Shown here: positions 17,290 through 26,521 of the stretch, in pieces
Position numbering within the stretch: the first letter of the stretch is position 1
How the letters are laid out: each line of letters begins with the position of its first letter
DNA from: Streptomyces sp. R41
Lineage (GTDB): Bacteria; Actinomycetota; Actinomycetes; Streptomycetales; Streptomycetaceae
Assembly (NCBI RefSeq): GCF_041053055.1
Contig: NZ_CP163443.1
Coordinates: 10,089,001 to 10,153,000 of the forward strand
Length of the DNA: 64,000 nt
Direction: 5' to 3'
The notes under the pieces: generated by a model
The model's input: the letters and a program-made list of their open reading frames with translations, nothing else
Databases searched by the model: none
What the model was told of the DNA's origin: nothing
Made by a program: the position numbers and the translations under genes

Positions 17290-17855
17290 TCCAGGCCGCC
17301 CCTCGCGATGCCGCGGATCGCCGCGATGATGTTCGGATAGGCGGCGCATCGACAGATGTTGCCGCTCATCCGCTCGCGGATCTCCTCATCGGTCAACGCG
17401 ATGCGCGGCGAGGCCACGTCAGCGGTGGCGTGACTGGGCCAACCCGCCTCGACCTCGGCGAGCATGCCGACTGCCGAACAGATCTGGCCGGGAGTGCAGT
17501 AGCCGCATTGGAAGCCGTCACGCTCAACGAAGGCGCGTTGCATGGGGTGCTGGGCATCGGGATCGCCCAGGCCTTCGATCGTCACGATCTCGTCGTCCTC
17601 ATGCATCACGGCCAGCGTCAAACAGGAGTTGACGCGCCGGCCGTTGATCAGCACCGTGCAGGCGCCGCACTGTCCGTGATCGCACCCCTTCTTGGTCCCG
17701 CTCAGGCGCAGATGCTCGCGCAGGGCGTCGAGCAGCGAGGTCCGCGGATCCACCTCGAGCCGCCGCATCTGATCGTTGACGCTCAACGTGATCACCGAGA
17801 GTTGGGCCATCTCGCCCTGGCTCAGCCCCGCGGCGCCCGTGTCCGAAGCGCTCAT
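17286..17855 (-). CDS. paoA: Aldehyde oxidoreductase [2Fe-2S] subunit (PaoA/YagT type)
   Basis: A small subunit of 189 residues that passes electrons between molybdenum and FAD. The plant-ferredoxin-like cluster is at [21 protein letters not shown] (split here: CDHGQCGAC then NSC) and the helical cluster at GYCTPGQ followed by NICRCAAY. The E. coli PaoA has a twin-arginine leader; this one has a short acidic N-terminus ([10 protein letters not shown]) with no Tat or Sec signal, so the complex should be cytoplasmic. A GTG directly before the chosen ATG is an alternative start. First gene of the three-gene operon; divergent from a MarR remnant. Confidence 0.9.
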   Translation of the reverse strand: MSASDTGAAGLSQGEMAQLSVITLSVNDQMRRLEVDPRTSLLDALREHLRLSGTKKGCDHGQCGACTVLINGRRVNSCLTLAVMHEDDEIVTIEGLGDPDAQHPMQRAFVERDGFQCGYCTPGQICSAVGMLAEVEAGWPSHATADVASPRIALTDEEIRERMSGNICRCAAYPNIIAAIRGIARGGLE

Positions 17856-17952
17856 CACAGCCCGCCTTCCTCGCTAGGCGCGGGTGTCACCCGGATATGC
17901 GTCGCCGCTGTCGGGCGCGCTCCTTCGTCCCCAGGCTCTCGCACAAACTTGA

Positions 17953-18318
17953 CCGTCGCACCGCGAGAGCTTCTTCGGTGAGGCGAGCCCGTCGCAGCTC
18001 GCCGACGTGCTCGGACTGACCCGGGGCGTCCTGTCTGCGCGGCTCGGGCCGCTGGACGAGGCGGGGCTGATCAGCCGTGTGAATGAGCGAGGGGACCGTC
18101 GCCGCGTACGGCTCACCGACGCCGGATTCGACGCCTTCGAGCGGCATGCGGTGTCGGAGGACGAGGGTGAGAACGCACTGCTCGCAGTGCTGAGCCCAGC
18201 AGAGAAGCGGTGGCTCGCAGACCTGCTGCGGAAACTGGTCGTGGCAGCCGAGTCCGGCGCGGACGCGACCGGCCCATTGCCGCACCCGCCGAAAAGGTCC
18301 AGGTCACACGGGACCTGA
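17953..18318 (+). pseudogene. MarR-family regulator remnant, N-terminus missing
   Basis: The frame opens after a stop at 17950 and reads the wing-helix part of a MarR regulator: SPSQLADVLGLTRGVLSARLG (recognition helix region), then LDEAGLISRV, DRRRVRLTDAG and a C-terminal dimer helix. The usual 40-50 residues of N-terminal dimerisation helix are missing and no start with a ribosome site precedes the helix; GTG 18007 would start inside the HTH. Divergent position suggests it once controlled the paoABC operon. A short functional form cannot be excluded. Confidence 0.65.
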
Positions 18319-18342
18319 CCTGGACCCTCGGCCAGTTCCTTC

Positions 18343-18708
18343 CTACTCGTCCCATGCCTGGAGCAGTGTCTGTTCGACGATCTTGCCGTTGCGCAGCGAC
18401 ATCATCGAAGCTGCCAGCACCCGCACACCGTCCGGGTACTCGCAGGACTCGGTGAACGCGACGTGGTCGCCCTGGATGACGCACTCTTCCAGCTTGTGTG
18501 TCATGTCCCGGCTGTAGACGTCGTTGAGCATGTCGGCTATCTCGCCGCGACCGTGTTTGACCATCGGGTGGCTGGGCTGGGTGTTGCGGTCGATGATGCG
18601 TAGTTCCGCGTCGTCCGCGTAGAGCGACAGCAGATCTGCCGCGCTGTGTCCTTCTATGCCCCGGCGTAGCACTTCGGTGTCGAAGGCGGGGGCTGCCGCG
18701 GTGCCCAT
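18343..18708 (-). CDS. SnoaL-like / NTF2-fold protein
   Basis: A 121-residue protein with the small alpha-plus-beta cone fold pattern of SnoaL-like proteins: an opening helix (LRRGIEGHSAADLLSLYADDAELRI, seen at about residues 14-38), an Asp-rich first strand, then alternating strands ending GKIVEQTLLQAWDE. Members include polyketide cyclases, ketosteroid isomerase relatives and many proteins of unknown role. AAGGAGGTCACC directly precedes ATG 18708, an excellent ribosome site, so it should be well translated. No biosynthetic neighbours point to a substrate. Confidence 0.75.
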   Translation of the reverse strand: MGTAAAPAFDTEVLRRGIEGHSAADLLSLYADDAELRIIDRNTQPSHPMVKHGRGEIADMLNDVYSRDMTHKLEECVIQGDHVAFTESCEYPDGVRVLAASMMSLRNGKIVEQTLLQAWDE

Positions 18709-18879
18709 GGTGACCTCCTTGGAAGGCCGCGGCCCAGCGAGGAGTGGGCCGCGAAGGGCCTCTCCTCCGAGACTCCTCCGACGCGGGGCACACGGCAAGC
18801 GGAGCGGCCCGATGCGCCTGACGGGTGAGCGGTGGAGGAGGCCCGTGTCCGTCGGGGGCCCGGGTCCGTTGCTGAAAGC

Positions 18880-19173
18880 ATGATCTCAACACGACGTATG
18901 GTCGCCGCCGTTGGCCTCGCCATCGGTGTCACCGGCCTTGCCGCGCCGATGGCGAGCGCGGCGGGCTCCGAGGCCCAGGACGCGGGGAAGCTGAACCCGA
19001 TGACCCAGCTCGACTCCCTCGCGCTGAGCGGCATTCCCGCGGAGCGCCAGGGTGAATTCCCACTGCCCTCCCGCCAGCTGGCAGGACTCGACCGTCTGAC
19101 CGAACTGAACGAGTTGCGCCCGGTGACCGACTTGCTCGCGCCGGCCACCGGGCTGCTCTCGGGCATTGGTTAA
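18880..19173 (+). CDS. Small secreted protein of unknown function
   Basis: A 97-residue protein with a clear signal peptide (residues 1-27, twin basic start, hydrophobic VAAVGLAIGVTGLAAP, ending ASA). The mature part of about 70 residues is rich in Leu and Pro with repeated short patterns (LDSLALSGIP, LAGLDRLTELNELRPV, LLAPATGLLSGIG) and no cysteines. It resembles small exported Streptomyces proteins of unknown role; a surface or wall function is plausible. The ribosome site is weak. A strong terminator follows. Confidence 0.65.
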   Translation: MISTRRMVAAVGLAIGVTGLAAPMASAAGSEAQDAGKLNPMTQLDSLALSGIPAERQGEFPLPSRQLAGLDRLTELNELRPVTDLLAPATGLLSGIG

Positions 19174-19195
19174 GACGCACCACACGGGTCGGTAG

Positions 19196-19237
19196 GGCGA
19201 GCCCCGGCAGAACATCGACGTTCTGCCGGGGCTCGCC
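19196..19237. terminator. Strong bidirectional hairpin terminator
   Basis: A perfect 18-base stem (19196-19213 with 19220-19237) closed by a 6-base loop lies between the small secreted protein and the convergent MFS gene, whose stop is 6 bases beyond. It can serve both strands. Confidence 0.85.
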
Positions 19238-19242
19238 GTCTC

Positions 19243-20607
19243 TTACGCGTCGGCCGCGACGACGACGGCTGCCGAGGTCCGCTCCCGCCGGCTCGTGCGC
19301 CGGGCCAGCGGTACGAGCGCTATCGCCGCCGCGCCGAGCAGCCCGGCCAGGGCGAAGGTGGTGAAGCCCCAGCTCTGGTTGCCGTTCGCGGCGAGCGAGC
19401 CGATCAGCCAGGGCCCGACGACGGCGCCGGTCCGGCCGACCCCGGTGACCAGGCCGAGCCCGGCCGCGCGCTCGCTCTCGCGGTAGACGGTGTTGGCGGC
19501 GGCGTACACCATCACCTGCGCGCTGAAGAGCCAGATGCCCGTGACCGCGACCACGGCGTACGTCACTCCCAGCGGGAGATGTGCCTTGAGCAGCAGCGCT
19601 CCGGCCGCGGTGAGGACGAACCAGACCGCCGAGACGCGGACGGCGCCGAAGCGGTCGGCGGTGCGGCCCGCGATCAGCAGGCCCACGATGCCGCCCGCGT
19701 TGATGACGAGGAGGAAGCTCACCGAGGAGCTGAGGCCGTAGCCGGAGGCGCGCATCATCTGCGGCAGCCAGGTGCTGACGCCGTACACGAGCAGCAGACC
19801 CGAGAAGGAGGCCACCCAGAGCAGGGGAGTGGCCCAGCGCGACTCGGGACGGAAGAGCGCCTGGACCGCGGCGAGCCTGCCCTTGGCGCCCGCTGCCGGA
19901 GCGGCGACCGGGGTGGGGCGGGACAGACCGTAGCGGTCGGCGACGGCGTCGGCCTTCGCCCGTTCACCGCGGGCGAGCAGCACACCGGGCGACTCGGGCA
20001 GCAAGTTCAGCAGCAGCGGTACGGCGATCACGGCGGGCAGCACGCCTGCCCAGAACACCCAGCGCCAGCCCGCCGTCGGCGCGAGCGTCAGCCCGAGCGT
20101 CGTGGCGAGCATGCCGCCCGCGTGGTACGAGGTCATCAGCAATCCGGTGGTGAGCGCCGCGCGGCGCGGCGGAGCGAACTCCATGACCATGGCCAGGCAC
20201 AGCGGCATCAGGCCGCCGAGCCCGAGCCCCGCGATGAACCGGCCCGTTCCGAACAGCGTGGGGTCCCCGGCCGACGCGCAGATCGCGGAGCCGACCGAGA
20301 AAAGCGTCACGCTGGCGACGAGCATCGGGCGGCGACCCAGCCAGTCGGTGATGTTTCCGGCGGTCAGTGCGCCGATGAGCATGCCGAACGTCGTCCAGCT
20401 GCCGATCGTGCCCGCGCTCGCCGGCGTCAGTCCGAGCCCGGAGTCGTCGAGCATGTGCGGCATGACCGCGCCGTAGATGTTGACGTCCATGCCGTCGAAG
20501 AAGACGGACATCCAGCACAGCGCCAGGACAGGGAAGACGGTGCGGAAGGTGTGCGGCGGGCGATCGGGTGACGGGTGCTGCGCACCGGATATACCGGGAG
20601 AAATCAT
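19243..20607 (-). CDS. MFS transporter, aromatic acid/H+ symporter type
   Basis: A 454-residue permease with 12 predicted membrane helices in two halves. The family signature of the AAHS group is in helix 1 (VFFDGMDVNIYGAVMP), and the loop 2-3 motif GNITDWLGRRPML and loop 8-9 motif AGRTADRFGAVR are present. AAHS members import benzoate, 4-hydroxybenzoate and related acids with protons. ATG 20607 follows an AGGGA site; an in-frame ATG at 20661 would add 18 residues. It lies 114 bases downstream of the AraC gene on the same strand, so that regulator is the likely controller. Confidence 0.85.
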   Translation of the reverse strand: MISPGISGAQHPSPDRPPHTFRTVFPVLALCWMSVFFDGMDVNIYGAVMPHMLDDSGLGLTPASAGTIGSWTTFGMLIGALTAGNITDWLGRRPMLVASVTLFSVGSAICASAGDPTLFGTGRFIAGLGLGGLMPLCLAMVMEFAPPRRAALTTGLLMTSYHAGGMLATTLGLTLAPTAGWRWVFWAGVLPAVIAVPLLLNLLPESPGVLLARGERAKADAVADRYGLSRPTPVAAPAAGAKGRLAAVQALFRPESRWATPLLWVASFSGLLLVYGVSTWLPQMMRASGYGLSSSVSFLLVINAGGIVGLLIAGRTADRFGAVRVSAVWFVLTAAGALLLKAHLPLGVTYAVVAVTGIWLFSAQVMVYAAANTVYRESERAAGLGLVTGVGRTGAVVGPWLIGSLAANGNQSWGFTTFALAGLLGAAAIALVPLARRTSRRERTSAAVVVAADA

Positions 20608-20721
20608 GTTCAAGTCCCTGGAAAGCGAGCGGGCTCGTTCGCATAGTGAAGTTGTGTTCACTGGATGAATGGCATGAGTGTCGGGGTGGGACGCGCGGGT
20701 GTCAATGGTTCGGGCCCAGCG

Positions 20722-21630
20722 CTACCGGAGGCCGTCGGCTCGTCCGCGTACGGCACCGCGGAACGCGATGGGGGCCTGTCCGGCGCGCTGGTGGAAGTAC
20801 TTGGCGAAATTCGTGGCGCTGGAAAATCCCAGCTGGGCGGCGATACGGGCGGCGGCCAGGTCGGTGTGTGCCAGTAGCCGCTTGGCCTCCAGGACGACCC
20901 GGCGGTCGATGAACTCCTTGGCGCCGACGCCCGCCGCCTCGAGGGTGGCCCGGGACAGTGTGCGGGTGGAGTACCCGAGCGCGGCGGCGTAGTCGTCCAC
21001 GCGGTGCGTCCGGGCGAAGTCCCGTTCGACGGCGGCACGGAAGCGCAGGAAGGTCTCGCTCGGCCCATCGGCCGGGCCGCCGGGCACCTCCAGATGAGCC
21101 ACGCGCAGAACCAGGACGTCCAGGAGATGGCGCAGTACGGCGACATGCGCGTCGAGCGGCAGCCGCCCCCGGGCCCGGAACTCGCGCTCCAGGTGCGTCG
21201 CCGCGAGGCGCAGCGCCTCGGCGTCCTCGGCCGCCGGGGTGCGCAGCACGGGCGCCTCCGGATCGTCCACCCGGGCCGCACCGACGGTGGCCGGGTCCGG
21301 GAAGTCCCGCTCGAAGACGATCAGGATGCCCTCGGCCTTCTCCAGGTCGCCCCACTGGAGCACCTGACCGGGGCGCACCCACAGCCATGAGTCCGGGTCG
21401 AGGACGTACTCCGTGAAGTCCACGGTCTGCCGCAGCGCGCCGGAGGTGAGCGTGAGCACGTGGTGAAAGCCGGGGCGCTGCGGCGCGCCGAGATCCACCC
21501 CGCGGCCGTCGGCCCTGGAACGCAGGTCGGCCAGCGAGATCACTTCCAGGCCCGCCGGAGTGCCGACCGGCGCCGCGAACGCGACCTCGGGGATGGCCTG
21601 CCCGGCCGAGTGTCGGTTTTTGACCATCAT
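20722..21630 (-). CDS. AraC-family transcriptional regulator
   Basis: A 302-residue regulator. The N-terminal 160 residues form a cupin-like effector domain (HHVLTLTSGALRQTVDF, VLDPDSWLWVRPGQVLQW); the C-terminal 100 residues hold the double HTH (DDYAAALGYSTRTLSRATLEAAG and ARIAAQLGFSSATNFAKYFHQRAG). It precedes the MFS permease on the same strand and is divergent from the esterase, so it may control either. Effector unknown. Confidence 0.85.
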   Translation of the reverse strand: MMVKNRHSAGQAIPEVAFAAPVGTPAGLEVISLADLRSRADGRGVDLGAPQRPGFHHVLTLTSGALRQTVDFTEYVLDPDSWLWVRPGQVLQWGDLEKAEGILIVFERDFPDPATVGAARVDDPEAPVLRTPAAEDAEALRLAATHLEREFRARGRLPLDAHVAVLRHLLDVLVLRVAHLEVPGGPADGPSETFLRFRAAVERDFARTHRVDDYAAALGYSTRTLSRATLEAAGVGAKEFIDRRVVLEAKRLLAHTDLAAARIAAQLGFSSATNFAKYFHQRAGQAPIAFRGAVRGRADGLR

Positions 21631-21747
21631 CAGTCGCCTGTGTATCCGGGTCGGACGTACCTCCCCGCCTAGTTTGGAGTGGTCGCCGAGTGGACGACCG
21701 CCCGTCGTGGCGGAAAGAGAGCATCACCATAGAAGGAGAGCTGATCC

Positions 21748-22617
21748 ATGGCCAAGGAACTCAAGGACATCGCATACGGCGACGGACTCGACGGCCGACT
21801 GATCGACCTGTACGTCCCGGACGGTGACGGCCCCTGGCCGCTGGTGATCTGGAGCCGCGGCTCGGGCTGGCTCGCCGACTCCGGGCGGGACGACGCCGAG
21901 GTGGTCGCCCGGCGGCTGAATCCGCGTGGCTTCGCCGTGGCCGGGCTCGCCATCCGCTCCAGCGCGCAGACCGTCTTCCCCGGACAACTGCGCGACATCG
22001 AAGAGGCGATCCGCCATCTCCGGACGCACTCCACGTCGTACGGCCTCGACCCCGATCGCATAGGGATGTTCGGCGAGTCCTCGGGCGGCTGGGCCGCGGC
22101 GCTGACCGCGCTGACCGTCGACGGCATCCGCGCCGCCGTACCCGTGTACCCGCCGACCGACCTGCTGAGCATGGACGAGCAGATGCTCCCCGGCACGCTC
22201 CAGGAGTTCACGCGCTTCCCCGGCAGCCCGTACGGCCATGACGACCCCGAGTCCGCGGAGTCCCGCCTGCTCGGCGGCCCCCTCCAGGAGCGGCCCGAAC
22301 TCGCCCGCAGCGCAAGTCCGGTGACGTACGTCGGCGAGGACGCCCCGCCCTTCCTGATCCTGCACGGAAAGGCCGACCGTATCGTCCCCTACGGCCAGGG
22401 CGAACTCTTCTACGAGGCGCTCGCGAAGGCGGGCGCCGACGTCGAGCTGATCACCCTGCCGCACGCCGACCACGGCCCGTGGAACGACTTCCTGACCGAC
22501 CCCACCGTGAAGCGGGACGCGTTCACGGTCTCCTCACGCGAGGGCAAGGAGACCGAGGCGCGGCCGTGCGATCCGACCTGGGATACCGTCGTCGACTTCT
22601 TCCACCGGCACCTCTAG
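21748..22617 (+). CDS. Alpha/beta hydrolase, carboxylesterase-like
   Basis: A 289-residue cytoplasmic hydrolase of the BD-FAE/esterase-lipase group. The nucleophile Ser is in GESSGG (residue about 113), the acid is in the GKADRIVPYGQ segment and the His in PHADHGPW. An oxyanion segment (WSRGSGW) lies at about residue 35. AGAAGGAGAGC precedes the ATG at good spacing. Substrate unknown; polar ester or drug-like ester hydrolysis is typical. It converges on the ABC exporter with a 4-base gap. Confidence 0.85.
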   Translation: MAKELKDIAYGDGLDGRLIDLYVPDGDGPWPLVIWSRGSGWLADSGRDDAEVVARRLNPRGFAVAGLAIRSSAQTVFPGQLRDIEEAIRHLRTHSTSYGLDPDRIGMFGESSGGWAAALTALTVDGIRAAVPVYPPTDLLSMDEQMLPGTLQEFTRFPGSPYGHDDPESAESRLLGGPLQERPELARSASPVTYVGEDAPPFLILHGKADRIVPYGQGELFYEALAKAGADVELITLPHADHGPWNDFLTDPTVKRDAFTVSSREGKETEARPCDPTWDTVVDFFHRHL

Positions 22618-22621
22618 GCGA

Positions 22622-24376
22622 TCAGCCGGCGGTCGCGAGGAACTGCGTCGCGGCCAGTTCGGCGTAGAGCGGGTCCGCGGCCACGAGTTCGCGGTGGGTG
22701 CCCACGGCGCGGACGCGGCCCGCGTCCATGACCACGATGCGGTCGGCCATCGTGACGGTGGACAGCCGGTGCGCGACCACGAGGACCGTGGTCGTGCGGG
22801 CCACATCGGCGACCGTGTCGCGAAGCGCGGCTTCGTTGACGGCGTCGAGCTGCGAGGTGGCCTCGTCGAGGAGCAGCAGCCGGGGGCGGCGCAGCAGGGC
22901 GCGGGCGATGGCGACGCGCTGGCGCTCGCCGCCCGACAGCTTGGTGCCGCGGTGGCCGACGAGCGTGTCCAGGCCGCGCGGCAGGCGGGCGATCAGGCCG
23001 TCGAGTCGGGTCGTCTTCAACACACGGGTGAGGTCCGTGTCGTCGGCGTCCGGATTGCCGAGCAGCAGGTTGTCGCGGAGCGAGCCCGACAGCACGGGGG
23101 CGTCCTGCTCCACATAGCCGATGGCGGAGCGGAGTTGGGGCAGATCCCAGCGCTCCAGTTCACGGCCGTCGAGCGTGATGACGCCCGCCTCGGGGTCGTA
23201 GAACCGCTCGATGAGCGAGAAGACAGTGGTTTTGCCCGCCCCGGAAGGGCCGACGAACGCGGTCATGCCGCGGGCCGGGACGGCGAAGGTCACACCGTGA
23301 TGGACATACGGCAGATCGTCGGCGTAGCGGAAGCGGACGTCCTCGAAGGCGAGCGCGGCGGGCTCGGCGCCCGGAGTCGGCAACGGGGCGGGCAGGGCCG
23401 CCGGTTCGGCGGGCAGCCGCAGCGCCTCCTGGATCCGGGTGAGCGCGGCGGCACCGGTCTGGTACTGCGTGATCGCGCCGACCACCTGCTGGATGGGCGA
23501 CATCAGATAGAACACGTAGAGGAGGAAGGCGACCAGCGTGCCCACGTCGATCGAGCCGGTCGCGACCCGCGCGCCGCCCACCGCGAGGACCGTGATGAAG
23601 GCGATCTGCATTGCCAGACCGGCCGTATTGCCCGCGGCCGCGGACCACTTGGCGGCCCGCACGCTCTGCCGCCACGACTCCTCGGCCGCCGCGTGGATGG
23701 TCTGCTCCTCACGGTGCTCGGCACCGGACGCCTTGACCGTGCGCAGGGCGCCGAGGATCCGTTCCAGCGAGGCGCCCATCACGCCGACGGCGTCCTGTGC
23801 CTGCTTGCTCGCCCGGTTGATGCGCGGCACGATCACGCCGAGCACGGTGCCCGCGCAGAGAATCACCCCCAGGGTGACGCCGAGCAGCACCCAGTCCACC
23901 AGCCCCATCATCACGACCGTCGCGACGAGAGTGAGGCCGCCGGTGCCCAGGCCGACGAGGGAATCGGTGGTGACCTCACGCAGCAGGGTCGTGTCCGAGG
24001 TGATCCGGGCCATCAGGTCGCCGGGCTCGCTGCGGTCCACGGCCGGTATGCGCAGCCGCAGCAGATACGACGACAGCGCGCGCCGCGCACCGAGCACCAC
24101 CGACTCGGCGGTGCGCCGCAGCACATACGAACCCAGCGCCCCCACCGCCGCGTTGGTGACCACCAGCACCGCCATGCCGAGCAGCGCGCGCCCGATGGGC
24201 CGGTCGTGCGACAGGTCGTCGATGAGCCCCCGCGCCACCAGCGGCAGCACCAGGCCGGTGGCCCCGGTCGCGAGTGCCAGCAGCGCACCCGCCAGCAGCG
24301 CCCGTCGATGCGGTCGTACGTACCCGAGCAGCAGGCGCCACGTGGGCACGACGGGCTCGGCGTCGGTGAGGCTCAC
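22622..24376 (-). CDS. ABC exporter, fused membrane and ATPase domains
   Basis: A 584-residue half-transporter of the lipid/drug exporter type. Residues about 20-320 hold six membrane helices; the ATPase follows with Walker [11 protein letters not shown]-loop YVEQDAPV, signature [10 protein letters not shown], Walker [10 protein letters not shown] and switch His in VVAHRLST. It should work as a homodimer. GTG 24376 has AAGGAGCGCC upstream and starts just before the first cytoplasmic helix; the frame is open far upstream without homology. Confidence 0.88.
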   Translation of the reverse strand: MSLTDAEPVVPTWRLLLGYVRPHRRALLAGALLALATGATGLVLPLVARGLIDDLSHDRPIGRALLGMAVLVVTNAAVGALGSYVLRRTAESVVLGARRALSSYLLRLRIPAVDRSEPGDLMARITSDTTLLREVTTDSLVGLGTGGLTLVATVVMMGLVDWVLLGVTLGVILCAGTVLGVIVPRINRASKQAQDAVGVMGASLERILGALRTVKASGAEHREEQTIHAAAEESWRQSVRAAKWSAAAGNTAGLAMQIAFITVLAVGGARVATGSIDVGTLVAFLLYVFYLMSPIQQVVGAITQYQTGAAALTRIQEALRLPAEPAALPAPLPTPGAEPAALAFEDVRFRYADDLPYVHHGVTFAVPARGMTAFVGPSGAGKTTVFSLIERFYDPEAGVITLDGRELERWDLPQLRSAIGYVEQDAPVLSGSLRDNLLLGNPDADDTDLTRVLKTTRLDGLIARLPRGLDTLVGHRGTKLSGGERQRVAIARALLRRPRLLLLDEATSQLDAVNEAALRDTVADVARTTTVLVVAHRLSTVTMADRIVVMDAGRVRAVGTHRELVAADPLYAELAATQFLATAG

Positions 24377-24433
24377 GGCGCTCCTTGCGGGAGTTCGGTG
24401 CGGAGCATTCAGGCTACGTGGGCGCGGGGTCGG

Positions 24434-24715
24434 ACCGAGACCGCCGGCGTCAAGGGGGGCTTCGGGCTCGCCGCGATGGAGGCGCTCGCCGCGGGCGTCC
24501 CGCTGGTCGTGCGAGATCTGCCGGTCCTGCGCGAGGTGTTCGGCCCGGCCGCCCGTTTCGCGGACACCCCTGAGGGCCTCGCCGCGGCACTCGGCCGCGC
24601 CCTCACCTCCTACGATCCGGTGCGCGCGGCGGCCGGCAGGCGGCTGGCCGCCCGGCACACCCGGGGCGAGGCCACCGAGCGCCACCTGGCCTTCTACCGG
24701 TCGGTCACACCGTAG
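24434..24715 (+). pseudogene. Glycosyltransferase family 4 remnant (C-terminal end)
   Basis: The last 93 codons of a GT-B glycosyltransferase: the [19 protein letters not shown] signature that holds the nucleotide-sugar, then a strand and helix ([11 protein letters not shown]) and a closing helix ending YRSVTP. Nothing upstream in any frame continues the protein, and the neighbouring ABC exporter begins 57 bases away, so the first three quarters were lost in a rearrangement. It has no ribosome site. Confidence 0.75.
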
Positions 24716-24743
24716 GGTCGGTTGACGGAACGTCGACCTACGG
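24710..24743 (+). promoter_or_regulatory. Hairpin in leader of the alcohol dehydrogenase gene
   Basis: CCGTAGGGTCG (24710-24720) can pair with CGACCTACGG (24734-24743), ten pairs with one bulged G. The 3' arm ends in the first bases of the GGAAGGG ribosome site before ATG 24757. It may end upstream transcripts or tune translation. Confidence 0.4.
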
Positions 24744-24756
24744 AAGGGCTCATCAC

Positions 24757-25842
24757 ATGGCGCAGGAAGTACGGGGCGTGATCGCACCGGGCAAGAACGA
24801 GCCGGTGCGCGTCGAGACCATCGTCGTGCCGGATCCAGGGCCGGGAGAGGCCGTGGTGCGGATCCAGGCGTGCGGGGTCTGCCACACCGACCTGCACTAC
24901 AAACAGGGCGGCATCAACGACGACTTCCCGTTCCTGCTCGGCCACGAGGCGGCCGGCATCGTGGAGTCGGTCGGCGACGGTGTCACGGACGTCGCACCCG
25001 GCGACTTCGTCGTCCTCAACTGGCGCGCGGTGTGCGGGCAGTGCCGGGCCTGTCTGCGCGGGCGGCCCTGGTACTGCTTCAACACGCACAACGCGCGGCA
25101 GAAGATGACCCTCACGGACGGCACGGAGCTGTCCCCGGCCCTTGGCATCGGTGCCTTCGCCGAGAAGACGCTGGTCGCCGCGGGACAGTGCACCAAGGTC
25201 GACCCGGCCGTCTCCCCGGCGGTGGCCGGGCTCCTCGGCTGTGGAGTGATGGCCGGGATCGGGGCCGCCATCAACACCGGGAACGTCGGCCGGGGCGACA
25301 CGGTCGCCGTCATCGGCTGCGGTGGTGTCGGCGACGCGGCGATCGCCGGGTCCCGTCTCGCCGGCGCGGCGAAGATCATCGCCGTGGACATCGACGACCG
25401 GAAGCTGACGACCGCGGAGAAGATCGGCGCGACCCACACCGTCAACTCCCGGCAGACCGACCCCGTCGAGGCCATCCGCGAGCTCACCGGCGGCTTCGGC
25501 GCGGATGTCGTGATCGAGGCCGTGGGCCGTCCGGAGACGTACAAGCAGGCCTTCTACGCCCGTGACCTGGCGGGCACGGTCGTGCTCGTGGGCGTACCCA
25601 CGCCGGACATGAAGCTCGAGCTGCCGCTGATCGACGTCTTCGGACGCGGCGGCGCCCTCAAGTCGTCCTGGTACGGCGACTGCCTGCCCACCCGCGACTT
25701 CCCGATGCTGATCGATCTGCATCTCCAGGGACGCCTCGACCTGGACGCGTTCGTGAGCGAGACGATCGCCCTGGACGAGATCGAGCCCGCCTTCGAGCGG
25801 ATGCACCACGGCGATGTGCTGCGCTCGGTGGTGGTGCTCTGA
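24757..25842 (+). CDS. mscR: S-(hydroxymethyl)mycothiol dehydrogenase
   Basis: A 361-residue zinc-dependent medium-chain alcohol dehydrogenase. The catalytic zinc ligands are in [10 protein letters not shown] and GHEAAGIV; the structural zinc site is CGQCRAC and RPWYCF; the NAD site is [12 protein letters not shown] followed by DIDDRK (NAD preference). The overall sequence (for example [18 protein letters not shown]) fits mycothiol-dependent formaldehyde dehydrogenases, which oxidise the adduct of formaldehyde and mycothiol. The next gene overlaps its stop (ATGA), and this pair is common in actinobacteria. Confidence 0.88.
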   Translation: MAQEVRGVIAPGKNEPVRVETIVVPDPGPGEAVVRIQACGVCHTDLHYKQGGINDDFPFLLGHEAAGIVESVGDGVTDVAPGDFVVLNWRAVCGQCRACLRGRPWYCFNTHNARQKMTLTDGTELSPALGIGAFAEKTLVAAGQCTKVDPAVSPAVAGLLGCGVMAGIGAAINTGNVGRGDTVAVIGCGGVGDAAIAGSRLAGAAKIIAVDIDDRKLTTAEKIGATHTVNSRQTDPVEAIRELTGGFGADVVIEAVGRPETYKQAFYARDLAGTVVLVGVPTPDMKLELPLIDVFGRGGALKSSWYGDCLPTRDFPMLIDLHLQGRLDLDAFVSETIALDEIEPAFERMHHGDVLRSVVVL

Positions 25843-26471
25843 TGACCGCGCGCATCGAGCACCTCGTCACCTCGGGGACGTTCTCGCTCGACGGCGGCAG
25901 CTGGGAGGTCGAGAACAACGTCTGGATCGTCGGCGACGACCACGAGGCCGTCGTGATCGACGCCGCCCATGACGCCGACGCCATCGCCGAGGCGGTGGGG
26001 GACCGGCGGCTGCTGGCGATCGTGTGCACACACGCTCACAACGATCACATCGACGCCGCTCCCGCCCTCGCCGAGCGCACCGGCGCCACGATCTGGCTGC
26101 ACCCCGACGACCTGTCGCTGTGGAAGATGACCCACCCCGACCGCCTCCCGGACGCCTGGCTGCAGGACGGCCAGGTGATCGAGGCGGCCGGCGCCGACCT
26201 GACCGTCCTGCACACCCCGGGACACGCCCCGGGCGCGGTCTGCCTGTACGACCCCGGCCTGGGCACCGTCTTCACGGGCGACACGCTCTTCAAGGGCGGC
26301 CCGGGAGCCACCGGCCGCTCCTTCTCCCACTTCCCGACGATCGTCGAGTCGATCCGCGAGCGCCTGCTGGGCCTGCCGGCCGACACGGTCGTCCGTACGG
26401 GGCACGGGGACTCGACCACGATCGGGGCCGAGGCGCCGCACCTGAAGGAGTGGATCGCGCGCGGCCACTGA
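25842..26471 (+). CDS. Metallo-beta-lactamase-fold hydrolase paired with mscR
   Basis: A 209-residue MBL-fold hydrolase with the metal motif THAHNDH, the second ligand His in HTPGHAPGAV, the Asp in FTGDTLF and the last His in RTGHGD. It starts within the stop codon of the dehydrogenase (ATGA), so the two are made together. Its place suggests that it hydrolyses the thioester or other mycothiol conjugate formed by the dehydrogenase, an inference from gene pairing. Confidence 0.85.
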   Translation: MTARIEHLVTSGTFSLDGGSWEVENNVWIVGDDHEAVVIDAAHDADAIAEAVGDRRLLAIVCTHAHNDHIDAAPALAERTGATIWLHPDDLSLWKMTHPDRLPDAWLQDGQVIEAAGADLTVLHTPGHAPGAVCLYDPGLGTVFTGDTLFKGGPGATGRSFSHFPTIVESIRERLLGLPADTVVRTGHGDSTTIGAEAPHLKEWIARGH

Positions 26472-26521
26472 CGCCGACGCGCCGGGACACGACTGAACGG
26501 ACCGAAGAAACCTGACAGAAG

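Noticed and set aside
14278..17340. A very long open frame on the plus strand opposite the molybdoenzyme operon
   Set aside because: It is antisense to three well-recognised subunits and reads as an Arg/Gly/His-rich, non-family protein; a shadow of GC-rich coding.
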